From positions 1,364,001 through 1,428,000 of the forward strand of contig CM066298.1 in NCBI GenBank assembly GCA_033816765.1: DNA of 64,000 nucleotides, written 5' to 3'. The notes beneath the pieces were generated by a model that was not told the DNA's origin, did no database searches, and saw only the letters and a list, made by a program, of their open reading frames with translations. This document shows positions 10,922-21,300 of this stretch, piece after piece. The stretch's first letter is position 1; each line of letters opens with the position of its first letter. Origin of the DNA: Nothopassalora personata (lineage: Eukaryota > Ascomycota > Dothideomycetes > Mycosphaerellales > Mycosphaerellaceae). The position numbers and the translations under genes were made by a program.

Positions 10922-11055
10922 ACTTAATGCTTGTCCTAAGCACTTCTTAGATGCTAAGGCCCTAGCTACCTAAGGCACCCACTTTTTCTTAGCTTATCTT
11001 ACTTTCTCGCGACTTCGTAGATCTCTCTTAATACATCAATCTACGTACATTGTCT
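10922..11055 (+). repeat. Copia 3' LTR
   Basis: This is a direct repeat of 5669-5802. A short purine run (ATAGGGGTG) precedes it. Confidence 0.75.
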
Positions 11056-11060
11056 AATAA

Positions 11061-12832
11061 GGTCCTTAATATCCCGGGGCTACGTATACCTCGCCCCGAA
11101 TAACTAGTAGTATCTAGGGAAAGAAGGCGATCCACGTCCTACTAAGTTCAACTTTCGGAGGGACTATAGTAAACCGAAACTACTCTACATACTCCCTCTA
11201 CTCGAAGAACATTATAGACCGATCGAGTTTAATAACTAGTATAAGATTCCCGTACTACGTAAGCAATAGATAGGTAGGGACTACACTAGGGTAACTAAGG
11301 TCACGCCTCCTAATTATTCTAAGCCCCCTCCTAACTTTAGGCATTTAATAGAGTATAGCCCTTAGGACGCACGGTCTAGCTAAACGGAGAAGGCTACTAG
11401 GATATATTAGGTCTTATTCGGAGAAAGTGAAGTAGAGTAGGCGGTCGACTTAGGCGAGCTTAACGAGGTATCTACCTATCCTATGCAGTCTAATAAAGTA
11501 AAAGGGAAGGCACCCGTAGGCATTCTAAAGAATGCGTACCCGAGGACCCGGTCCTTAGCCTAGGATCTACGAGCCCGAGCTAAGGCTACTAAGAAAGTTC
11601 GCCTATAATTAGAATAGGAGATCCGGTAAGCTAAGATTAACTAGTAGGAGGTTAAAATGATTAACGAAGTTAGTACTCAAATAAGCGAAACTCAATTATT
11701 AGCTAAATCTGGGGTAACCCTAGGAAGGGGAAATAATGCCTAAGTAAATAGATTAGGGAACGATACTAATAAAGGACTACCTAAGGATATGCCTATTAGT
11801 CCCGTAAACGCCCCCTTCGTATAAAGGAAGCGTATATAGAATGCTAAGACTATAAGGATTAATAACTACGTCCGACAATATAGTTTAGCTAGTAATAGTC
11901 CGGTTATAAAGGAAGAGGGTATTATCTACTAGATTAATTAGATCCTCTAGATAACGTTTCCTAATGTGAACGCCTAAGATTAGTTTTAATATAGTCGCTA
12001 GTTCGAGGCTGCCCTCTTCGGTCGCGTTACTAATACCCCCGCTCTTTAGGAGAAGCTCGCTATAGTGCGACGTCTTATAGGAAAGGACCCTAAGGTTTGC
12101 ACTAGATAAGTAGTTACCTATAAAGATAAACCTAAGTATAATAAGGAGGTCTTCCGCGAAGATAGTTAGGCCTAGTATATCGGAGTATATTTAACTATGC
12201 TTTACTCTAAGGGTCCAGTCCCTACTACTAAGCTATATAAGGACGTTAAGAAAATCGGGCTCTCTAGTGTCCTTAATAACTTTACTATAGTCCCTAGTCC
12301 TTAGGTAGTAGCGGAGTTTAGGATAAACAAGAACTAGATTAGGTACCTAATTAATAAGGGTTCCGAGGTAAATATTATCGGCTAGAGGAACGCTTATAGG
12401 TTTAGGTTACTAGTAATGTCGAGTGCTTAGCTTACCTTTCGAGGTACTAGAGGGCGGGCCTAGTTTAAAGGTGTTGTAGGCAATTTAGATATTTAGGTAT
12501 TTAGGGTTTACTACTAGGTAGATATGTTTATTTCCTCGGATCTAAACTCACTAACAATCCTAGGACGTCCGTAGGCCCGTAAGGTGCAACTCACTGCCCG
12601 TAACTGCGATAATAGTTTATAGGAGGGGACTATTACTAGCCGCAAAGGTAAAAGTGTTATGTTTACTGCCCTAGTTAGCTCGGACAGGTGTAAGACCCTT
12701 TAAGAACTATTAAAAGCGTCGGGAAATGGAAGGGTAGGCTAAGTTACGGCGCTTAACCCACCGACTTGCTAAAGCCGGATTTAACCAAATCGGTAAGGTT
12801 CTCGCACTATCTCGGAGAAACCTCGGACTTTA
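11061..12832 (+). pseudogene. Gypsy-A gag C-terminus and aspartic protease, RIP-inactivated
   Basis: This continues the gag frame after the Copia insertion and runs with in-frame TAG stops. Near 12345-12375 the reading is LINKGSEVNII, a decayed protease active site (Asp to Asn), and near 12560 it gives ILGRP, the conserved end of Gypsy proteases. It ends at a palindrome. Confidence 0.65.
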
Positions 12833-12858
12833 ATTTACCGGTCCCGGGACCGGTAAAT
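12833..12858. repeat. Perfect 26-bp palindrome between gag-protease and pol
   Basis: ATTTACCGGTCCC followed by its exact reverse complement. The same 26 bases occur at 17442-17467, and shorter versions occur in both LTRs. The immediate flanks differ, so this is a discrete module. As RNA it could fold on itself or dimerise. Confidence 0.9.
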
Positions 12859-15800
12859 AGCTATAGTAAGGAAAACGGATACGACTACGATACGACGCAT
12901 CTATAGGAACCCGGTAAGGCTCTAACGCCTAGTAATCATTTAGCTTACTTATTAGGATTGCTTAGGACTGCTAGAACAAAGGAACGAGTTATAGAAATTG
13001 GAATAGGCGCGTTCGAGGGAGATTCTATTACTAACGTTTATTCAGTTTAAGGGGATCAGCCCTTCGAGATCCTAAGGCAATCTACATTAAATGCTTAGGT
13101 ACGGAAGCAATAAGTAGGCTAACATATAGCTAACATTAGGATGCCGTAGGTCTTTACGATGTATAAGCGTAAGGCGGATAAGAAGAAGCTAGTAGACGCG
13201 AGCGTTTACGAACGCCTAGAATTACGAGTTAAGGGAGATATAGAATAGAAGCGTAGGGCACTATACCTAGAATCTAAGATGCCTAAAGGATAAGGTCCGT
13301 TCGATAGGAAGTACTTAACTAAGAAATTCTTAAGTATTAAGCGAGGTAGCCGGATCACTCTAGAACGACTTACCTTAATTAAGGTTAGTATTAAGCTATT
13401 ACTAATAGAAAGGGCCTTATTCGATAAGATGCTCTACAACCGGAAGGTAGTCCTTACTTAGGATTTTAGTTACATAAGGCAAATTAGGTACGACGTTATG
13501 CCACCTTAGAAGATTAATACGGTCCCTTATAGGCTATAGTAGGCACGCCATATCCGGTTGCACCTAAGTCTTAGGACAATTGTTAAACGCATAATTAGAG
13601 CCCGGATTAAGAACAACATCCTAGAATACTCATAAGGGGCATATTCTAATAGCTAGTTCCTAGTCGTAAAGAAGGTTAATACCTCTAGAAGCGATATGCC
13701 ATATTGGTTAATTAACTTAGCTATGCTCCTAAATAAGGTTACTATACGCGATGCTAACATTCTACCGGACACGGATAGCTTCTTAGAGGATTTTACCGGG
13801 TGCCGAGTCGCTTCACTTATAGACCTGTTTTTAGGTTATAATTAGATTACTTTAGATAAGTCCTACCGGGACTTAATAGCCTTTATAACCCCTCTTAGTC
13901 TAGTACGTAACACGACTCTACCTTAAGGAGCTACTAATTTAGTTGCTTAGTTTGTGCGTACGGTAACAAAGATTCTACTTAATCATATCTCGCATCGAGC
14001 GAAGCCGTTTCTCGATAACATCGGTATTAAGGGACTAACTAAGGACTATAGAAATGCCGAAGTAGAGCCTAGGTTAAGGAAATAGGTCGTTAAGCACATC
14101 GTTTCCCTAGATCTAGTTCTTACTAACCTAGAAAGAGCTAGTGCGGTAGTTGCTAGAGGCAAATCCTAATAGTTATACGAAAAGCTTAAGATTGTTAGGT
14201 ACGTTACTAGCCCGGATAGTCGCTATCCTAACCTAAAGGTTATAGCTAAGATCCTAGATTAGCCTACGCCTACCTATATTAAGGAGGTCCGCACCTATGT
14301 AGGGCTGTGTGTGTACTTCCGGATATAGATTCCCTAGTTCGTTATTATCGCTCGACTAATGTATAAGCTACTAAAGAAGGACGCCGAGTTCACCTGGATA
14401 GAAAATGAGTAGTTCTTAAAAGAAGAGATTACTAGATATCTTATACAGGCTCTAGCCTTAGTTACCCTCTACTACTTACCTAGTGCTAGGTCTATCTTTA
14501 TCTTAGTTAATACTAGCGGCACTAGATAGGGATGTATCGTTTCTTAAGAATTAATAGATAGTACCCGACGGCGTTACCCGGTACGGTATAAGAGCGGAAT
14601 CTAGAACGCGTTAGAATCTAGATATAATGCTAGTAAGCGGGAATGCCTTAGGGTCCTTAAGGGGCTTAAGAAGATCTAGAGATATATTACTAGCGTTAAT
14701 TTTGTCCTTAAGGTTAATGCTAAGACACTTGTATAGTAGCTTAACCGGCCGGCTTCGGACCTGCCGAACTCGGCAATGGCCCGGTAGGTCGCGTAGATTA
14801 GGTTATTTACGTTCGAAGTGAAGCACGTTACGGGGACTAGGTATACTAGCCTAGATGCCCTGTCTCGTAAGCCCTCTACACCTTAGGAACCTAGGGGAGC
14901 TAACGAAGACGAAGTCGACCGGATGATTAATAATAAGCTGTTCGGGTACCCGGAGCCGGTCGACATCTATCTAGTTGAAATCTAGAAAACACGACATCTC
15001 GGGGACTAATATTCTAAGAGCTCTTAGTAGCTTACTTAGGTTATAGAAACTAGGACCCGGCCTAATAGTGTTACCCGTACTAAGTACCGGCGGCTAGTAA
15101 AGAAGAGCGTTAACTTCTTTATCCGGGACTAATTGCTATTCTTCTAGAAGCGCCGAGGAGTACCGTTATAACTTGTAATTAACGATAATGAGGCTTAGAA
15201 GGAGATCGTTATAGAATGCTATAAAAGACACGGTTATTGTAGCGCTAAGGTCGTGTACAACCTTATTTCCGATCGGTATTACTAGGACGGGTGCTTCGCC
15301 GATGTCTCTACGTAGGTTTGAAGTTATGCTCCTTATAGGTTTCGCGAAGGCAACTAGCGCGCTAGTAAGCTTTACTTATCGAGCCCTTAGGTTATTAGTA
15401 AGAAGTAGTACTCGGACCTCGTCTAGGTGTATAAAAATGGATACCTCCTAGTTGCGCGCGAAGCACTTAGTAACTAGATCGAGGCTAGAGTAACGAGGGC
15501 ACCTCCTAGCTCTAAGACGGTTACTAAGTTTCTATACGAAGATGTCTTCTATAGGCACGGCTACTATACTGAAATTGTGCTTAATAACGCTACGGTTTAT
15601 ACGGCTAAGGTTAAGCGGTTACTTGTGGGGCTTAGTGTTCGAAGGATCTAAATATTACCGTACTATCCGTAGTCTAATGCTCCGGTCGAGGCTAGATACC
15701 GTCCGATTCTTATAGCGTTAGTAAAGCTTATAAGGAACATATACCGCGGATAGGAGTAATGGGTACCCGCTATATTATAGGCTAATAGGACTACGACCTG

Positions 15801-16078
15801 TCGTACTACTAGAATGACGCTAGCTTAGGTCCTATATAGCTATCGCACGATTCTGCCAATTAAGGTTAAGTACCCGACGTAGGCGAATTACTAATAGGGA
15901 TCGGTAAGAACGACTAAGGACCTACTTACTATACGTGCGCGTTAACTCTAGGCTCGAGACCTTAGTTTAGAAGAGCTATATGCTCGAAGGAAGCGACTAA
16001 GAGAACTTAGTAAGGACTACTTTAATTCTTACCGGAATATTAACTCTATTAGTTTCTAGAAGGACGACCTTATTATGA

Positions 16079-16841
16079 TTGATTGATTGATTATTCCATT
16101 AACGTGCTATTTGAGTCAAAGACTATGCAACACGGGTCTCGAGAACGAGACCAAAATTTGAGAGAAGGAGAAAAGCCCCGTCGTACCCCGGACGTAAAAA
16201 CTCCTTAAAAGATGCGAGCAACGCTCGCTATTCGAACCGTAAATCGAATATATTGCGGCGTAGTACGCGCGTACCCGGTAGTCGTGTCTTGTCGAGAATT
16301 GCGGTTTGTCGCCTTGCCCCGGGCGAGACAAGTTTTGCGCCCGTGTCTCGTTCTTGTTTTAAAAAGCCAAGCCGGCCGTACCCGTACGCACCGAGCAAAA
16401 TCCCAAGAAACACCCGTTGCCTCTGTTTCAAATCCAGTCGCGTTCTCCGGTCTCGAGTGTAGCTCCTCGGTCGCAGTGGCCTCGCTGTCGTCCCCCCCTC
16501 GGCCTCTCTTGGTTCCAGCCGTGCAGTATACGTGGTTTGCGCCCCTAAACGCCTCTCTTGGTTCCAGCCGGCAGTTTACGTGGTTTGCCGGGACGACAGG
16601 TAGACAGCGCCTTCGTTGTTCGAGCGACGTGTACGCTATGTACGTCGCTTTCCCTTCTCGCAGTTCCGGAGTTCTTGTTTGTAGATTTTGAGCGTATCTC
16701 GTTCGTTCGGTTCGTCCGACCTGTCTTTTCTTGTTTCGAGTCGAGTAGGCTTGTATTTTTCGAGAGAGAGAGTCTTAGTTTCTCTTCGTCGTAACGAAGA
16801 TACTTACGTCGTCCGCCGCGTGAAGGCGCTCTCTATAGGAC
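16079..16841 (-). mobile_element. Non-LTR/SINE-like insertion with 16-bp target duplication
   Basis: The bases GACGACCTTATTATGA occur at 16063-16078 and again at 16842-16857, exactly flanking 763 bases that are not RIP-mutated. On the minus strand the insertion ends with a simple tail, ATAATCAATCAATCAA. A long variable-length duplication plus a 3' repeat tail indicates target-primed reverse transcription (a LINE or SINE). No coding frame with recognisable RT is present, so it is a 5'-truncated or short non-autonomous copy. The last ~57 bases recur at 40117-40173. Confidence 0.75.
16502..16590 (-). repeat. Two 49-bp-spaced direct repeats inside the SINE-like insertion
   Basis: GCCTCTCTTGGTTCCAGCC occurs at 16502 and 16551, each followed by a related CAG...ACGTGGTTTGC segment. 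This is an internal tandem duplication of the element. Confidence 0.7.
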
Positions 16842-17441
16842 GACGACCTTATTATGAGATTCGATAAGCTATATAAGGATAACTTCTTACGTAAGATCGG
16901 TTACCGATAGTAAGGTCTATATCGGGTGTCTAGTGTCTCTAGGGAATTTAGTACCTATATTCTTAAGGAACTTAATAGCACGCTAATGAAGGGTGTTTAG
17001 GCACGGGAAAACCTTAAGCTAGTTCTAGAACTTCGCCCGGATAACATAGGAGTACTAAGCTTAGATGATAGGACCGATCTCGTAATAGGGGAGGGAGAAG
17101 TCGCTAATAGCGTCGCTAATAGCGAAGATAGTAGTAATTTAAACGAGATCGAGCCTATCGCCGGCGAAGACGTACTATCTATAGGAGTTAACGAAAGGGG
17201 CTCGTATCCTAAACCGGAATCTAAGAAGCTATAGGTTAGGCCTCATGACCTTTCTATAGCCGAAATTTCACAGTTTAGTAGGATTGAGGCTAAGAACTAA
17301 TTAGTTAGTAATAGCGTACGGAGTTCACTTCCCTTAGGCATGTATTACATATGCCCTTTAGTTTATTAAGCCGATTCGGTTATCTAGACTTCACTTTATA
17401 AGGTGTTCTTACCTTAGTTGGACCTTAGTTAGTAGAGTTAC

Positions 17442-17467
17442 ATTTACCGGTCCCGGGACCGGTAAAT
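17442..17467. repeat. Perfect 26-bp palindrome between pol and ORF3
   Basis: Identical to 12833-12858, with different flanks. It separates the end of pol (about 17300) from the third ORF. Confidence 0.9.
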
Positions 17468-18137
17468 CGGATTATGTAATAGCGTAGCATGCCCCTACCG
17501 AATGCTTACCTAGGTAGTTACTAGCACTGGTTTTCGGTTACATGCAGGGTTATCGGACCTTTAGTGTAACCTTAATAGTACTACTCTTACTACTTATAAG
17601 ACCGGTCTCGGCGCTACTGCCTTACAACGGTTATAGGGACATACGCTAAGAGGTATACTTAAGCGTAGCTCTCTACCTACTACTTCCTCTCTTTTTCTTT
17701 AAACACTAACACTATCATTAGAGCTACTAACACATCCATCTACTACTATATACATTAGACGGTTCTTTAGCCTCTCTCTCTTTACGACCTTAACCTTCTT
17801 TAAAGCCCCTACCCCGACATTAAGCTTTTAAAGCTTACTAATACTCTAGAGTAGCACTACGAGATAGCTAGCTCTTACGACCTTACTGCTAGCGAATCCT
17901 AGTTATTATAGCTTTAGCTAGTCTATCGTTACGCCCGGCTAGCTCGAGTATAGCGCTTACTAGTACTATTACTAGGCTTACCCGCCCACCTTAGACCTTA
18001 TTCGAGTCCCTTCGCCTACCGGATAACGTTAAGCATGTCCTTACTAACACGAACACGCCGAAGTCCGCCGCTAATGTTATGTTCCGAGAGCTTAGTCCTT
18101 AGAAGCGGGTTAAGGTGTTAAAGGACTTCTATAAGGG

Positions 18138-18142
18138 CTTCG
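18138..18142. repeat. Target site duplication CTTCG, left copy
   Basis: CTTCG precedes the young Gypsy at 18138-18142 and follows it at 25283-25287. Confidence 0.9.
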
Positions 18143-18348
18143 TGTCACGAGGCTACAGTGCGAGAGTGCAGGGGTGTAGTATTAACAAAGTCGATAGCTA
18201 AAGAGAGAAGTAGGTTCTAAGGTCGAGGCCTATACTTAAGGGCCGAGGTGTCGCGGGTCGGCTTCGGGCCGGGCTGAGTCATCCTGGTCACGTGCTCTGA
18301 GGTCACGTGATCCATCCCAAATCCTTCACTTGCGGAGCGGCCGTGACA
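18143..18348 (-). repeat. 3' LTR of the intact Gypsy
   Basis: Identical to 25077-25282 over 206 bases. The last 44 codons and the stop of pol (stop at 18217) lie inside it. Confidence 0.95.
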
Positions 18349-21300
18349 CCACCCCCCCCTCAAAACACCTTCGTCTCGAAGCGTGTGACCTTGAATCTTC
18401 CTTAGTGCATATGCGAAGGCTTCATCATCCTCCATACCATCCGTTTCATCAAGCAGCTCCATCTGAGCGGCCTCGATTGCTTCGTCCGTCGACGTTGTAT
18501 CCGTCGTTGCATTAGAAGCAGGCACCGAAACCCCTTCGCTATTGCCCACAGCAACATTAGAAGGCGTGTGGTCACCAACAGGAAGAGCCACAGCACCGGT
18601 GCCGACAGAGGGCGGTCGTGCTACTGTGGTTACCTGAGGTGCCAGATCCATAATGTGTACATCTGCTTCAGGTCTCATATCGCGCAACGTTTCATTTGGG
18701 ATCCAACCAGGTGGCGGATGAAAGTTGACCGGTATGGACTTGGTTGGGTTGTTATGCTTGAAGTCTGCGACTGCCTTCGGTGCATCTTTGCACACTACGC
18801 TCGCGGGCTCCCAAGTAGACTCACTGTCCAAGTAACCTTTCCATTTCACTAGCATGGTAATGCCTCTGCCCTTCGGTTTGGAGTCCAGGATACGCTCAAC
18901 CTCCCAGGTCTTGAACGTGTTGCCGGTCTCGTCCGTGACTTCGATCGGTGGCGGCCTCGCATCATCTTCCGGATCTGCGAGTCTGAGGAGATTTGAGTGG
19001 AAAGAGTTGTGTACGCGGATCTTATCTGGAAGGGCAACACTGTAAGCATTCTCACCGAGTGCGGTAGTGACAGTCACTGGTCCAAACCACTTGACGTCGA
19101 GCTTCTTCGCTGGGCGTGATGACTTCCAGTTCTTGGTGTTGATGTAGACATGGTCGCCTGGCTCGTATCGTGGCGGCACCGTGCGGTGCATGTTGGCATT
19201 ATCAGCTTGCAGGGCTTGGTCGTAACGCAAGCATTCATGGAGATGTGCGTGGAGGTCCTTCATTTGCTGGGCGAACCGCTCTGCTCCCTCAGCGCTCAGA
19301 CGTTGCTTGGTCGGCATGAGGCGCTTAGGCAGTGTATCGCCGTTAAAGTTACCTGTGCGAGGATTGCGGCCTCGCTCAGCGAAGAAAGGCGACACACCAG
19401 TGGCTTCAGTAGCGTGGTTGTTCTTCGCAAACTCCGCAAGGGGTAGCCACTGCACCCAATCTCCTTGTGCGTAGTCGATAAAGACGCGGAGATACTTCTC
19501 CATTTCCTTGTTAGTGTTCTCAGACTGCCCATCCGTCTCAGGGTGGAAGGCTGTAGACAGCTTGTGGTCTATGCCGACTAGTTCGCAGAAGCGCTGCCAG
19601 AAAGCTGACAGCCACTGGCTCCCTCGATCGGTGACAATGGATAGCGGCGCACCATGCAGGCGGTAGTAGTCTCGCACGAAGACTTCGGCGATGTACTCAG
19701 CCGTCATCTCCTTGACGGGGATCATGTGACAACCTTTGCCTGTGCGATCCGTGATTGTGAGAGCGTTAGTGTATGTGACGCCATTGCAGTCGGTGCTCTC
19801 TGGCAGTCCCACTACGAAGTCCATAGCAATCTCGTCCCATAACTCAAAAGGAATAGGCAGGGGCTTCAGCAGGCCTGGGTATTGGGTCTGCGAAGGCTTG
19901 GACGAGCGGCATTCGTGGCACTTAAAGACCTTGTTGCGGACGTACTGCGAGAGGCCGGGCCAGATGAAATCGCGCGTAATCAGTTCGAAGGTCTTTGCTC
20001 GACCTGGATGCCCTGCAGAAGGGGTGCTGTGATAGGCCTTGAACACCTCGAAGCGCAGATCCGGAGCATCAGGCACGAACACGTTGTATCCGCCGTACCT
20101 ATTCTTCATGTAGATCAGGCCGCCTATAGCGACTGCGTCGCTGTCGTCCATACGGTGACGACGTAGCAGTCCACAAGGTTCTCCGGCATCCAGCTCTCGT
20201 AGGGCCTGTTGCATTTCTGGTGCACCATAAGCAGTGCGAATTTCTGTCATAAGGTCATTGCCTTCGGGGCGGATCTTCATAGGTGAAATGTTGAGAAACC
20301 TGTGCTCGGGCAGCAGGGTTTGCTCTTGATGTTGTCGGCGCGGGTCCTCATCGCTGGCAGGCACATCTTGCGGTCGACGAGTCAGCGTGTCAGGCTTGAT
20401 GTTGGTCTTGCCAGGGATGTAGACGATCTTGAAGTAGAACTGTGACAAGAACTCGGACCAGCGGGCCTGTCTGCGGTTGAGCACTTTCGTGCTTGTGAAC
20501 CATTCGAGATTCTTGTGATCTGAATACACGAGAATAGGCTTGCCACTCTCATCAGTGAGGTTCTCGAAGTCGGTATCCTCGCTATCCCCGTCGATGTCCC
20601 CTGAAATTAGCTCAGGCTTCCATTCTTCAAAGGCTTTGACAATGGCAAGGAGCTCCTTGTCGTAGATGTCGTAGTTGCACTCCTGGGGTGACATCTTCTT
20701 AGACATGAATGCGACAGGACGCCATACGCCATCCTCACCCTTCTGTGACAGGACTGCTGCAGTGACGAAATCTGAGGCATCAGTTTCGAGCTTAGTTTCG
20801 CGTCCTGGCACGAAGTGAGCGAGCACTATGTCCTCTTCAGCAAACGCCTGCTTCATGCAGTCGAAGGCTGTTTGGCAGGTGTCATCCCACAGCCATGGCA
20901 CATCTTTCTTTGTCAACTGTGTCATGGGATAAGCGATGCCTGAATAGTTGCGAATGAACCTGCGGTAGAAGTTGCAGAAGCCTAGGAATGACAGGATATC
21001 GGTTGGGTTGCGTGGCGTCTCCCACTCTTGGATGGCTACAATCTTCTCCTTGTCCATCTTAATACCCTCGGCTCCAATGACCAGTCCGAGGTATTTGGTC
21101 TCCTGAACGTGGAACTCGCACTTGTCGATATCGAGCTGGAGACCAGCTGCCTGAAGCTTGGCCATCACCTTGTCCACGTGCACGATGTGTTCTTCCAGAG
21201 TATCGCTGAAGATCAGGGCATCGTCGAGGTACGCCGAGGTAAAGTCGTCAAGGTATTCTCGAAGGGCGTCGTTGATGTATGACTGAAAGGTCCCAGGGGC

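Larger units (their letters stand above)
5669..11055 (+). mobile_element. RIP-degraded Ty1/Copia retrotransposon nested in Gypsy-A gag
   Basis: Two 134-bp direct repeats (5669-5802 and 10922-11055) flank 5.1 kb of coding remnants in the order Gag knuckle, protease, integrase, RT, RNase H, which is the Copia order. The flanks GATAA (5664-5668) and AATAA (11056-11060) look like a 5-bp target duplication with one G to A change. Boundaries are accurate to about two bases. Confidence 0.8.
12859..17300 (+). pseudogene. Gypsy-A pol (RT, RNase H, integrase), RIP-inactivated
   Basis: The reading contains the fungal Gypsy RT motif FLDNIGIKG at 14008-14034 (FLDDIG with Asp to Asn), an RNase H-like segment near 14480-14850, and integrase with a zinc-finger region near 15200 and a core near 15500-15800. 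The C-terminal part resumes after the 763-bp insertion, because codons KDDLIM at 16061-16078 continue as RFDKLYK at 16858. It runs to about 17300, just before the second palindrome. Confidence 0.7.

Noticed and set aside
16212..16691. 159-codon plus-strand ORF
   Set aside because: It lies inside the SINE-like insertion on the strand opposite to the element, has no domain and is Arg/Ser/Val-biased; it is an accidental open frame in GC-rich sequence.
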